A stretch of DNA of 64,000 bases from Alphaproteobacteria bacterium (GTDB taxonomy: Bacteria > Pseudomonadota > Alphaproteobacteria > JACAEB01). Positions 1 through 8,785 of the stretch are shown in pieces. Numbering within the stretch: the first letter of the stretch is position 1; the number at the start of each line of letters is the position of its first letter. The stretch spans positions 456,932 through 520,931 of the forward strand of contig JACKLE010000001.1 of the NCBI GenBank assembly GCA_024236075.1, in the 5' to 3' direction. The position numbers and the translations under genes are program-made. The notes beneath the pieces are model-generated. The model did not search any database. It was not told where the DNA came from and saw nothing but the letters and a program-made list of their open reading frames with translations.

Positions 1-737
1 AGACCGACCGCAGCACGGGCGTCCAGCAGCTCCGCTTCCTGGGCCGTCAGCCGGGCGGCGCGCTTCCGGGCGCGGCCAGCCGCCTCATGGACGTGAAGCC
101 GGGCGAGGTCGAGAGCCTTCCGGTCGACCCCTCGCGCGGCCAGCTCCTGAAGCTGCTCATCGACTTCCCGACGCTTCGCGAGCGCATCGCCCAGGGCAAG
201 ACCGTCGGCTACATCATCATCGTGATGGGCTTCCTCGGCATGCTCCTCGCCCTCTGGCGCATTCTCGTGCTCACGGGCGTTTCGGGCGCCGTCGCCGCGC
301 AGGCCCGCAATCCGGGCAATCCGCGCAAGGGCAATCCGCTCGGCCGCATCCTCCTCGTCGCCGAGGAGAACAAGGGCGCGGACACCGAGACGCTGGAGCT
401 CAAGCTCGACGAGCAGATCGTCAAGGAGCTTCCCAAGCTCGAGCTCGGCCTCAACATGATGAAGGTCGTGACCGCCGCCGCGCCGCTCCTCGGGCTGCTC
501 GGCACGGTGACCGGGATGATCAACGTGTTCCAGACGATCACGCTGTTCGGCACCGGCGACCCCAAGCTCATGGCGAGCGGCATCTCGGAAGCTCTCGTCA
601 CGACCGTGCTGGGTCTCGTCACCGCCATTCCGATGCTCGTCTTCACGAACATCGCGGCCGGCCGCGCCAAGGCCGTGTCGCAGGTGCTCGAGGAAGAGTC
701 GATCGGCATCGTGGCGGCGCAGGCCGAGCGCCACTGA
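1..737 (+). CDS. Long MotA/TolQ/ExbB-family proton channel protein (TtpC-like), 5' truncated
   Basis: This is the C-terminal part of a biopolymer-transport proton channel; the reading frame is open to the left edge (frame 3), so the start lies outside the window and the ATG at 87 is probably internal. An inner-membrane segment (about 20 hydrophobic residues ending in LLALWRI) is followed by a cytoplasmic stretch and the two ExbB-type helices containing APLLGLLGTVTGMI. It is followed 44 bases later by a second, short ExbB and by two ExbD genes and TonB. In Vibrio-type TtpC systems a long ExbB with a periplasmic N-terminal domain works in this same arrangement, so I infer a TonB energising complex. 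The N-terminal domain cannot be checked here. Confidence 0.85.
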   Translation, partial: TDRSTGVQQLRFLGRQPGGALPGAASRLMDVKPGEVESLPVDPSRGQLLKLLIDFPTLRERIAQGKTVGYIIIVMGFLGMLLALWRILVLTGVSGAVAAQARNPGNPRKGNPLGRILLVAEENKGADTETLELKLDEQIVKELPKLELGLNMMKVVTAAAPLLGLLGTVTGMINVFQTITLFGTGDPKLMASGISEALVTTVLGLVTAIPMLVFTNIAAGRAKAVSQVLEEESIGIVAAQAERH

Positions 738-781
738 TGGGTCGCCCAAGCGGCGTTGCCAAGGCATAGGAGCAGCCTGTC

Positions 782-1306
782 ATGCTCAATCCGTTCGGCG
801 CGATCGTCGAGCTTCGAGCCTTCCTCGACAGCGGCGGAAACGTGCTCTACGCGATCATGGTGGCGACCTTCTTTCTGTGGGCGCTCATCGTGGAACGCTT
901 CCTTTTTCTCGGCACAGCCATGCCGGGGCTCAGGAAGTCCGGCATCGCGAGCTGGAATGCGCGCCCGGAGCATTCGTCCTGGACCGCGCACAAGGTCCGC
1001 ACGGGGCTCATCTCGCGCTACAAGTCGGCGGTCGAGGGCAATCTCGACATGCTCGCGACCCTCGTGGCGCTCGCCCCGCTGCTGGGCCTGCTCGGCACGG
1101 TGACGGGGATGGTCGAGGTCTTCGACACGCTCTCCTTCCTCGGAGCGGCCAATGCGCGCGCCATGGCGGCGGGCGTCTCCAAGGCGACGCTTCCGACCAT
1201 GGCGGGCATGACGGCGGCTCTATCGGGCCTGTTCTTCAGCGAGCTCCTGCGCAAGCGCGCCGAGCGCGAAGTGCAGCGCTTCGCCGACGAGCTCGAGCTG
1301 AGGTGA
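782..1306 (+). CDS. exbB: Short MotA/TolQ/ExbB proton channel family protein
   Basis: A 174-residue inner-membrane protein with three predicted membrane segments: one near residues 20-40 (YAIMVATFFLWALIVERFL) and two in the conserved C-terminal half around LAPLLGLLGTVTGMVEVF and the later ALSGLFFSELL. It should form the pentameric proton channel with the ExbD proteins encoded just downstream. An AGGAG sits at a good distance before the ATG. The short form without a periplasmic extension is typical of the second ExbB in double-ExbB TonB clusters; exact partner specificity is inference. Confidence 0.9.
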   Translation: MLNPFGAIVELRAFLDSGGNVLYAIMVATFFLWALIVERFLFLGTAMPGLRKSGIASWNARPEHSSWTAHKVRTGLISRYKSAVEGNLDMLATLVALAPLLGLLGTVTGMVEVFDTLSFLGAANARAMAAGVSKATLPTMAGMTAALSGLFFSELLRKRAEREVQRFADELELR

Positions 1307-1316
1307 GGGGCGCGCC

Positions 1317-1742
1317 ATGAAGCACCGCAGGGCCGGAGGCGGCGAAGACGCGGCGGCGATCGACCTGACGCCGATGCTCGACATCGTCTTCATCATGCTG
1401 ATCTTCTTCATCGTGACCGCGACCTTCGTTCAGGAGGAAGGGATCGAGGTCACGCGCCCGGACGAGCAGGAGTCCGTCGTCAACAATCTGGCCGTGGTCG
1501 CCATTCCGATCCGGATCGACGGCGAGAACCGCATCTATTTCGGTTCGGGCGCGGACGAGCGCGTGATCACGGTCGGCGCGGTGCGCGCCAACGTGCAGCG
1601 CGGGCTCGCGGACGATCCGAACTCGCCGGTCATCATCCAGGCGGACGAGCGCACCGATAGCGGCATCGCCATCCGCGTGCTCGACCAGGTGAAGGCGGCG
1701 AAGCCGAAGAATGTCACGATCACCGCGGCCAAGCGCGGCTAG
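1317..1742 (+). CDS. exbD: ExbD/TolR family biopolymer transport protein (first copy)
   Basis: A 141-residue ExbD/TolR protein with one N-terminal membrane anchor. The channel aspartate lies in the classical context DLTPMLDIVFIMLIFFIVTA (about residues 19-38), followed by a periplasmic domain. It converts proton flow through ExbB into movement of TonB. The gene begins 10 bases after exbB with a purine-rich ribosome site and is followed by a second, different ExbD, suggesting a heteromeric ExbD pair. The two copies share the anchor almost exactly but diverge in the periplasmic part, so this is paralogy and not a recent duplication. Confidence 0.92.
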   Translation: MKHRRAGGGEDAAAIDLTPMLDIVFIMLIFFIVTATFVQEEGIEVTRPDEQESVVNNLAVVAIPIRIDGENRIYFGSGADERVITVGAVRANVQRGLADDPNSPVIIQADERTDSGIAIRVLDQVKAAKPKNVTITAAKRG

Positions 1743-1772
1743 GGGCGGTGGATCGAAAATGAGGTTAGGCGC

Positions 1773-2180
1773 ATGAAGCGGCGGAGCATAGGAGACGGCG
1801 ACAGTTCCTCGCCGATCGACCTGACACCGATGCTCGACATCGTGTTCATCATGCTGATCTTCTTCATCGTGACGGCGACCTTCATCCGCGAGCCGGGCGT
1901 GAAGGTGGAGAAGCCTGCGGTGGAGACCGGGCAGCCGCTGAAGAACGTCGCCATCCTCGTCGCGATCTCGGCGGACAACATCATCTACATGGACGGCAAG
2001 CCGGTCCCGCCGCGGGACGTGCGCCCGACCATCGAGCGCCTCAGAAGCGAGAATCCGAAAGGCGGCGTGGTGATCCAGGCCGACGAAGAGGCCGATATGG
2101 GGCTCACCGTGCTTGTGATGGACGAGGCGAGGGCCGCGCGCGCGCCTTCCGTCAGCGTCTCCACGATCGAGCAGGAGTGA
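1773..2180 (+). CDS. exbD: ExbD/TolR family biopolymer transport protein (second copy)
   Basis: A 135-residue ExbD/TolR protein, paralogue of the preceding gene. It carries the same membrane anchor with the channel Asp (SPIDLTPMLDIVFIMLIFF, about residues 14-32) and a short periplasmic domain ending in a VSVSTIEQE tail. A GAGGT ribosome site precedes the ATG at 1773. With the neighbouring exbB, exbD and tonB genes it is expected to form the inner-membrane motor of a TonB system. The substrate receptor is not in the window. Confidence 0.92.
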   Translation: MKRRSIGDGDSSSPIDLTPMLDIVFIMLIFFIVTATFIREPGVKVEKPAVETGQPLKNVAILVAISADNIIYMDGKPVPPRDVRPTIERLRSENPKGGVVIQADEEADMGLTVLVMDEARAARAPSVSVSTIEQE

Positions 2181-2190
2181 GGGCGGAGAC

Positions 2191-2805
2191 ATGCTGGGTG
2201 CGCTGCCACGCTACATCGTCGCTCTTCCCTCCGCGGTCGTCGCCACGGTCGCCATCTTCTTCCTGATGCGCGCGCTCGTGACGACCAAGTACGAGCTTCC
2301 GGTCTCCAAGGACACGGTCTCGATCTCCGTGACGCGCCAGGAGAAGAAGGAAAACGCGATCGACGACGACCTCTTCGCGCCGCCCTCCGCGCAGGATACG
2401 CCGCCCCCGCCGCCGCTCGACCTCGAGGCGGCCGCGCCGTCCGACCTCTCGGGCACGCCCATCGCGCTGCCCGGCATGGAGGGCATCAAGTTCGGCCAGG
2501 GCGCCGTCATCAGCTCGAATTCGCCCACGCTCATCTACATGCCGCAGGAATATCCCTCGTCCTACAGCGGCAGGCTGAACTATTGGGTGCGCGTCACCGT
2601 GGAGTTCGACACGACCGTCAACGGCACGGCCGAGAACATCCGCGTCATCGGCATCGATCCGCCGAACGCGCCCGATGCCTTCAAGCAGGAGACCATCCGG
2701 GCCTTCCAGCGCGCGAAGTTCAAGCCGCCATTGGACGAGAAAGGCAATCCGAAGCCCACGACAGGAAACCAGCTGACGCTCGCGTTCGATCCGAAGGCAC
2801 AGTAG
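2191..2805 (+). CDS. tonB: TonB family energy transducer protein
   Basis: A 204-residue protein with an N-terminal membrane segment (about residues 9-28), a short proline-rich stretch around residue 70 (DTPPPPPLDLE) and a C-terminal TonB-like fold containing YPSSYSGRLNYWVRVTVEFD and the conserved pattern IRAFQRAKFKPP. It should span the periplasm to energise outer-membrane receptors. It starts 10 bases after exbD and ends 3 bases before the TPR gene. The proline-rich linker is much shorter than in E. coli TonB, as in the TonB3/TtpC class; that assignment is an inference from context. Confidence 0.88.
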   Translation: MLGALPRYIVALPSAVVATVAIFFLMRALVTTKYELPVSKDTVSISVTRQEKKENAIDDDLFAPPSAQDTPPPPPLDLEAAAPSDLSGTPIALPGMEGIKFGQGAVISSNSPTLIYMPQEYPSSYSGRLNYWVRVTVEFDTTVNGTAENIRVIGIDPPNAPDAFKQETIRAFQRAKFKPPLDEKGNPKPTTGNQLTLAFDPKAQ

Positions 2806-2808
2806 GAA

Positions 2809-4248
2809 ATGGTCCGATCACCCACGAATAGGCATCTCCGGAGCGCGGTCGCAGCGGTCGCGCTGGCCGCTGTCTGCCTCGGAGCCGTCGAGCCCGCCGG
2901 ACACGCCGTCTTCGGCTCGGGCGGCGCCTGGGCGCAGGAGCAGGGCAAGGAGGAGCAGCAGAGGCGGCGTGCGAAGACCTTGTCGCCCAAGGCCTCGCAG
3001 GCCCTTCAGAAGATGCTGGCCGAGTTCAACAAGGAGCCGCCGAACTATCCCGGCGCGCTCGAGATCGTGAACCAGCTCCTGGAAAGCACCAGCCTCACGC
3101 CCTTCGACCGCGCCATGGGCCTCTATTTCCGCGGCAGCATCTACGCGAGCATGGAGCGCTACCGGGAGGCGCAGGCCGATCTTTCGCAGTCCCTCGGCAT
3201 TCCGGACGGGCTCGACTACCGCAACCGCAAGGAAGCGACGTTCACCCTCGCCAAGATTTACATGGTGACGTCGGATTTCGTGCGGGCCATCGGCCTCCTC
3301 GAGCAGTACATCAAGGAGAGCGAGGCCGACGTGCCGCACGAGGCCTACTATCTCCTCGGCGCGGCCTATGCGCAGACGGATCAGCTTCAGAAGGCGCGCG
3401 GGCCGGCGCTCAAGGCGCTCGACATGGCCGCCAACGACGCACCGGCGCGCTATTACCAGCTCGCCGCCGCCATCCTTCTTCAGCTCAAGGACTACAAGAC
3501 GGTCATCCCGATCCTCGAGCGCGGGCTGCCCTTCTTCCCGACGAACAAGGATTTCTGGCGCAACCTCCAGGTCGCCTACGCCGAGACCGACCGCGACAAG
3601 GAAGCCTTCCAGGTGCTGGAGCTCATGTATCTCCAGGGCTTCGACATGACGACGCAGGAGCTGCGCGTCCTCGCCGACCAGTACCGGGCCTTCAATGTGC
3701 CGATCAAGGCCGTGAAGCTCATCGAGCGCGAGATGGCCAAGGGCCGGCTTCCGAAGGACTTCCGCACCTGGAAGACGCTCGCCGACTCCTATCTTCAGGC
3801 CAAGGAATGGGAGAAGGCGCGCGGGCCGCTGCGCGAGGCCGCCAAGCTCTCGCCCGAGGGCGACCTCTTCTACGATCTCTGCCAGTCCTACTTCCAGGAC
3901 GAGCAGTACCGGCAGGCCGAGGAGGCCTGCGTGCAGGCCGTCAACAAGGGCAAGCTGCGCAATCCCGGCAACGCCTGGTTCCTCATCGGCTATGCGCGCT
4001 ACGAGCAGGACAAGTTCGACAGCGCGGTCGAGGCCATGGAGAAGGCGGCGAAGTTCGACAAGACCAAGGACCAGGCCGAGAAGTGGCTGGCCTGGTACGA
4101 GCAGGAGAAGAAGCGCAAGGCCGCCGTCGACGAATATCTGAAGAGCCAGCGCAAGGACGTCATCGAGGAGCTGAAGAACGAAGGCGGCGAGAAGCCGCCG
4201 GGGACGCCCCAGGGCGACGCCGCGGCTCCGGCCGCCTCGGGCGGCTGA
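2809..4248 (+). CDS. TPR-repeat protein of the TonB cluster
   Basis: A 479-residue protein with an N-terminal export signal (hydrophobic core AVAAVALAAVCLGAV, then AWAQEQ) followed by many tetratricopeptide repeats, for example MGLYFRGSIYASMERYREAQ and YYLLGAAYAQTDQLQKAR, and a lysine/glutamate-rich C-terminus ending in an Ala/Pro/Gly tail. Such periplasmic TPR proteins close TtpC-ExbB-ExbD-TonB operons in proteobacteria and are proposed partners of the complex. The start overlaps an AGGAA directly before ATG, with only 3 bases between tonB and this gene, so translational coupling is likely. The specific binding partner cannot be seen. Confidence 0.85.
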   Translation: MVRSPTNRHLRSAVAAVALAAVCLGAVEPAGHAVFGSGGAWAQEQGKEEQQRRRAKTLSPKASQALQKMLAEFNKEPPNYPGALEIVNQLLESTSLTPFDRAMGLYFRGSIYASMERYREAQADLSQSLGIPDGLDYRNRKEATFTLAKIYMVTSDFVRAIGLLEQYIKESEADVPHEAYYLLGAAYAQTDQLQKARGPALKALDMAANDAPARYYQLAAAILLQLKDYKTVIPILERGLPFFPTNKDFWRNLQVAYAETDRDKEAFQVLELMYLQGFDMTTQELRVLADQYRAFNVPIKAVKLIEREMAKGRLPKDFRTWKTLADSYLQAKEWEKARGPLREAAKLSPEGDLFYDLCQSYFQDEQYRQAEEACVQAVNKGKLRNPGNAWFLIGYARYEQDKFDSAVEAMEKAAKFDKTKDQAEKWLAWYEQEKKRKAAVDEYLKSQRKDVIEELKNEGGEKPPGTPQGDAAAPAASGG

Positions 4249-4290
4249 GCGCGCCGCGGGCTTCTCGATGGGCCTCGATGGGACTAGCGG

Positions 4291-4310
4291 GCGGCGCCTT
4301 CGGGCGCCGC
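4291..4310 (+). terminator. UUCG-loop stem-loop after the TonB operon
   Basis: A perfect 8-bp GC stem with a TTCG tetraloop (GCGGCGCC-TTCG-GGCGCCGC) lies 42 bases after the TPR stop and is followed by TTCGCATTTC, which is only moderately T-rich. It probably ends or attenuates transcription of the exbB-tonB operon before the next TPR gene. Confidence 0.6.
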
Positions 4311-4398
4311 TTCGCATTTCCGACCGGCCGCCGCGCGGGTAGAATGGCCCGACCGGCGCGCCCGACAGGCCGCCGCCAGGCTCTTGATGGAGAGCGCC

Positions 4399-5169
4399 AT
4401 GAATCGCCGGCCGGGCGCGGCGCTCGCTGCGCCTCTTCTCTTCGCCCTCCTTGGCGGCGCCGAGGCCGCCGACGCGCCACGCGACACGTACGCGCACTGC
4501 CTCGCTTTGCTCGAGCGCAATCCGGAGGCCGCCTTCTCCTTCGCGTCGACCTGGCGCGACGATGGCGGCGGCGCGCCCGCCCGCCATTGCGTGGCGCTCG
4601 CGCTCGTCGATCTCGGCTCGCCCGGCGAGGGCGCCTCGCGGCTCGACGATCTCGCGCGCGAGGCGGATGCGGGCGACGCGGCGACCCGCGCGCAGATTCT
4701 CTCGCAGGCGGGCAATGCCTGGCTCCTGCAGGGCGAGACGGGGCGCGCGGCGAACTCCTTCACCAGCGCGCTCGCCGTTCTGCCCTCGGGCTCGCCGCTC
4801 GCCGCCGATCTGCGCCTCGACCGCGGGCGCACCTTCGCGCTCCTCGAGGACTATCCGAAGGCGGAGGAGGAGTTCACCGCCGCGCTCGCGGCGCGCCCCG
4901 GCTTCGTCGACGCGCTCGTGCTGCGCGCCAATGCCGAGCGCGCGCAGGGGCTCTACGCGAAGGCGCGCGCGGACATCGCCTCGGCGCTCGCCCTCGCTCC
5001 GAAGAACGCCCAGGCATGGTTCGAGCGGGGCACGACCGACTACCTCACCGGCGACATCGAAGGCGCCCGCGCCGCGCTCGGCCGCTCCTTGAGCCTGGAA
5101 GGCGAGGGGCCCGTCGCCGATGCGGCGCGCGCCGTGCTCCAGCAGATAGAGCGCCCACGGATGAATTGA
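4399..5169 (+). CDS. Exported TPR-repeat protein
   Basis: A 256-residue protein. I place the start at the ATG at 4399 because a GGAG lies 6 bases upstream and the N-terminus then forms a clean signal peptide (MNRRPGAALAAPLLFALL, cleavage near AEA/ADA). The rest is a tandem of TPR motifs such as LRLDRGRTFALLEDYPKAEE and AWFERGTTDYLTGDIEGARA. An in-frame ATG at 4387 is the alternative. It is co-oriented with the TonB operon but separated by a probable terminator, so it may have its own promoter. The function is unknown beyond likely periplasmic protein-protein binding. Confidence 0.75.
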   Translation: MNRRPGAALAAPLLFALLGGAEAADAPRDTYAHCLALLERNPEAAFSFASTWRDDGGGAPARHCVALALVDLGSPGEGASRLDDLAREADAGDAATRAQILSQAGNAWLLQGETGRAANSFTSALAVLPSGSPLAADLRLDRGRTFALLEDYPKAEEEFTAALAARPGFVDALVLRANAERAQGLYAKARADIASALALAPKNAQAWFERGTTDYLTGDIEGARAALGRSLSLEGEGPVADAARAVLQQIERPRMN

Positions 5170-5179
5170 GACGGGAGGC

Positions 5180-6556
5180 TCAGGCGCGGGCAGTCCCCGC
5201 GTCCCGCTGGCCCGCCGCGCCGAGAACGCTCCGCAGAATGCGGCAGGCCGCGAGGTCGCCCGTGACGTTCACCACCGTCCGGCACATGTCGAGCAGGCGG
5301 TCGACGCCGAGGATGAGGATGATTCCCGTCGTCGGAATGCCGAAATCGCCGACGATGCTGGCGAGCAGCACGATCCCGACGCCCGGCGTGCCGGGCGCGC
5401 CGATCGAGGACGCGACGAGCGTCGCGACGATGAGCGCGAGATCGCCCGAGGAGAGCTCGACCCGCGACATCTGCGCGAGAAATCCCACCGCGACCGCCTG
5501 GTAGAGCGCCGTGCCCGCCATGTTGACCGTGGCGCCGAGGGGCACCACGAGACTGGCGAGCTTGGGCGGCACGTCGAGCGCCTCGACGGCGGTCTTGATC
5601 GAAAGCGGCATGACGGCCGCCGAGCTCGATGTCGAGAAGGCGAGGAGCTGAACCGGCGCGATGGCCCGGACGAAGCGCCATGGGCCGATGGCTCCGAAGA
5701 GGCCCGCGAGGAGCGCGAAAAGGACGAGCAGGAGCCCCAGCCCCACGAGCACGGTCGCCACATAGGCCCACATGCCGGCCAGCGTCGACAGGCCGACCCT
5801 CGCGACGAGCTCGGCCATCAGCCCGAACACGGCGAGCGGCATGAGCCACATGGCCCATTTGACCACCGTCATGGAGATCTCGAGCAGCGCCTCGAAGAGA
5901 CGCGCGAGCGGCGCGAGGGTGTCGCGGCGCTGCGAGGTCGCGAACGCTATGCCGACGAAGATCGCGAACATGACGATCGCCAGCATCTGCTGATCGACGA
6001 TGGCGGCGACGATGTTCTGCGGGATGAACTCGACGATCCGGCGCGTGACCTCGCCGGACAGGCTCTCGATCGATCTGAGCGCGCCGGCCGCGGTCTCCGC
6101 CTCCGCGGCAAGCGTCGGCTTGGGCAGCGGCGTCGCGGGGGCGTCGAGGTGGATGCGCTCGCCGGGACGGACGGCGGAGGCGAGGGCGAGCCCCAGGCCG
6201 GCGGCGAGCGTCGTCGTGGCGACGATATAGAGGGTCAATCGTCCGCCCACGGCGCGAAGCTCGTCGCCGCTCGCCGAGCCGCCGAGCCCGAGGATGATCG
6301 AGGAGATGACCAGGGGAACGAGCACCATGCCGATGAGGCTGAGAAAGAGCCGCCCCGGGAGGGCCAGCCACGTGCCGAGCGCCTCGGAAATTCCGCGCGG
6401 CACGATGGCGAGATCGGGTCCGAGCAGCACGCCGACGCCGATGCCCGCGACGAGGCCGATCACGACCTGGAGCCAAAGCCGCACGCGGATCCAGGCGTCG
6501 ATGCGCTTCTGCAGCGAGCGATAGCCGATGCGGGGCGGTCGTGGCGTCTGGCTCAT
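5180..6556 (-). CDS. Dicarboxylate/amino acid:cation symporter (DAACS family)
   Basis: A 458-residue polytopic membrane protein of the GltP/DctA family. After an N-terminal helix (LWLQVVIGLVAGIGVGVLLG) come the family hallmarks: the serine-rich re-entrant loop AFSTSSSAAVMPLS, the LGATVNMAGTALYQ motif that binds cation and substrate, and the second re-entrant region SSIGAPGTPGVGIVLLASI. It should import C4-dicarboxylates or acidic amino acids with Na+ or H+. It starts 13 bases after the end of queG on the same strand. The substrate cannot be decided from sequence alone. The region upstream of ATG 6556 is open in frame but belongs to queG in another frame. Confidence 0.9.
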   Translation of the reverse strand: MSQTPRPPRIGYRSLQKRIDAWIRVRLWLQVVIGLVAGIGVGVLLGPDLAIVPRGISEALGTWLALPGRLFLSLIGMVLVPLVISSIILGLGGSASGDELRAVGGRLTLYIVATTTLAAGLGLALASAVRPGERIHLDAPATPLPKPTLAAEAETAAGALRSIESLSGEVTRRIVEFIPQNIVAAIVDQQMLAIVMFAIFVGIAFATSQRRDTLAPLARLFEALLEISMTVVKWAMWLMPLAVFGLMAELVARVGLSTLAGMWAYVATVLVGLGLLLVLFALLAGLFGAIGPWRFVRAIAPVQLLAFSTSSSAAVMPLSIKTAVEALDVPPKLASLVVPLGATVNMAGTALYQAVAVGFLAQMSRVELSSGDLALIVATLVASSIGAPGTPGVGIVLLASIVGDFGIPTTGIILILGVDRLLDMCRTVVNVTGDLAACRILRSVLGAAGQRDAGTARA

Positions 6557-6569
6557 GGCGTGCCTCGTC

Positions 6570-7721
<1,152 letters not shown>

Positions 7722-7773
7722 GACAAACTGCCCGTTTTATGTGCCTTCTTCGCGCGCTCGTATGACCTTGTGC

Positions 7774-7928
7774 TGCATTTCGTCGCGCAACGTTGCTGAA
7801 ATGCAACACTAAAATGTCAAATTTTGACCAAACATTTTTGGCCTTTGACAACTTTGTACATCTAACGCTAAGTGCGCGTGCAATTTGTCCCCCTAGCAGG
7901 AAATGCAACTACACTGAATTGTGGTTGC
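7774..7928. promoter_or_regulatory. Cluster of inverted/direct GAAATGCAAC repeats, candidate operator and promoter
   Basis: GAAATGCAAC occurs at 7798-7807 and 7900-7909, and its inverse TGCATTTC at 7774-7781. Both direct copies are also part of small palindromes: GTTGC-tgaaat-GCAAC at 7792-7807, and a 9-bp stem with one T-G pair at 7905-7928 ending just before the ribosome site. A perfect TTGACA at 7845-7850 could be a -35 element, with no convincing -10. The arrangement suggests a repressor looping across the promoter of the 57-residue gene; this is inference. Confidence 0.45.
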
Positions 7929-7942
7929 TAGGAGGTATCGGA

Positions 7943-8116
7943 ATGGAATCGGAGGAGCGTGAGTCGTTGTTCTCGAGGCTTGAGATCTTGCCTGGCATTC
8001 TTGCTGCCAGGTCGATTTCGCCTGAGTTTATGAAGCTGGGATATTGCCGGAACGAGCTGCCAAAGCCCGTGACGCCGCAGCTTGCTATTCCGACCTCACT
8101 TATCTCGCGTAAGTAA
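7943..8116 (+). CDS. Small hypothetical protein of the island (57 aa)
   Basis: A 57-residue reading frame preceded by an unusually good ribosome site, AGGAGGT at 7930-7936, six bases before the ATG. The frame is open further upstream (to 7793), but only this ATG has a ribosome site. The protein starts acidic (MESEERESLFSRLEI) and ends proline-rich and basic; I recognise no domain. It precedes the larger island gene by about 80 bases on the same strand, so the two may be cotranscribed, with the small product as regulator or partner. It could also be a remnant. Composition is unlike that of neighbouring genes. Confidence 0.5.
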   Translation: MESEERESLFSRLEILPGILAARSISPEFMKLGYCRNELPKPVTPQLAIPTSLISRK

Positions 8117-8195
8117 GCCCAAACTTATCACTGACGCCTTGACGGAGGCCGTGCATTAGTTCGAAATGCGCGGCCTCATTGCTTGGTGGCGAAAA

Positions 8196-8783
8196 ATGAC
8201 AACTTTGACCATAACGCCGACTACGCTCCCGGACATGCGTTCTAATTTCGATGTCTTCAGGGAAGTATTCTATAAGCACGTGGATCGCGTGTGCCAAACG
8301 AAAGCGCGCCTCGTCCCGCGTCTTATGCGCGATAGGATGTACACGGCCTGGGAGGCTTGGAATTCGGACCTCAAGAGAGTTGAAGATCATGAGCCTAATA
8401 TTACGCAGGCGGATCATTTCAAGCATTGTGGCCATCTTATATTTTGGCTTCGTCGTCAGCAGCCAATTGTGGAACTGTATGAAGCTCGTGTGGCGCAAGA
8501 TGCTCCTGGATATGACCTGATTCAGTCTGAGCAAGAGGTAAGGAATTTTCTTACGTGCTATGCGAACGAATTCTTTGCGTGGGATGTCGGGTACATAATA
8601 TGTAACTATTACGTGTCGGATATCTGTGCGAAAAGCGCGGGTCTGTCTCTATCTCCAGCGCCGGTTATCTCGGTTTCAAACGAATTTGTCACAAACATAT
8701 GTAACATGATGAAATTCAAGAGCGTGTCCCCTCACTCTTTATACCTAATACTTGCCGCGCTCTTCGAGGGTCGAAGCTTCTAA
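8196..8783 (+). CDS. Unrecognised island protein (195-205 aa)
   Basis: A soluble protein rich in Cys, Trp, Tyr and His. I prefer the ATG at 8196 because GGTGG lies six bases upstream; an in-frame ATG at 8166 would add ten residues. Notable segments are ADHFKHCGHLIFWLRRQQP, which looks like an amphipathic helix, and FLTCYANEFFAWDVGYIICNYY, an aromatic-rich helix. There is no signal peptide or clear membrane span. I do not recognise the family. The gene ends 3 bases before the stop of the opposite-strand GST gene. Codon use is AT-rich, consistent with transfer. A stand-alone toxin, defence or regulatory role is possible but unproven. Confidence 0.65.
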   Translation: MTTLTITPTTLPDMRSNFDVFREVFYKHVDRVCQTKARLVPRLMRDRMYTAWEAWNSDLKRVEDHEPNITQADHFKHCGHLIFWLRRQQPIVELYEARVAQDAPGYDLIQSEQEVRNFLTCYANEFFAWDVGYIICNYYVSDICAKSAGLSLSPAPVISVSNEFVTNICNMMKFKSVSPHSLYLILAALFEGRSF

Positions 8784-8785
8784 CC

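Larger units (their letters stand above)
7722..8782. other. AT-richer island between queG and the fzlA-like gene
   Basis: Base composition drops abruptly to roughly half G+C, against about 70% on both sides, and codon choice changes (AAA, ATA, TTA, TTT are common). The segment holds two small plus-strand genes I do not recognise and a leader with repeated GAAATGCAAC motifs. No tRNA, integrase, transposase or target duplication is visible at its ends. I infer recent acquisition, but the mechanism leaves no trace I can see. Confidence 0.75.

Noticed and set aside
8100..8534. 144-residue minus-strand frame inside the island
   Set aside because: No ribosome site and it lies opposite the larger plus-strand frame, which has one. 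It was considered because long antisense frames are less expected in AT-richer DNA, but nothing supports it.
7722..8782. Mobile element ends (terminal repeats, target duplication, integrase) for the island
   Set aside because: No matching end repeats, duplication or recombinase gene could be found, so the island is not called a mobile element.
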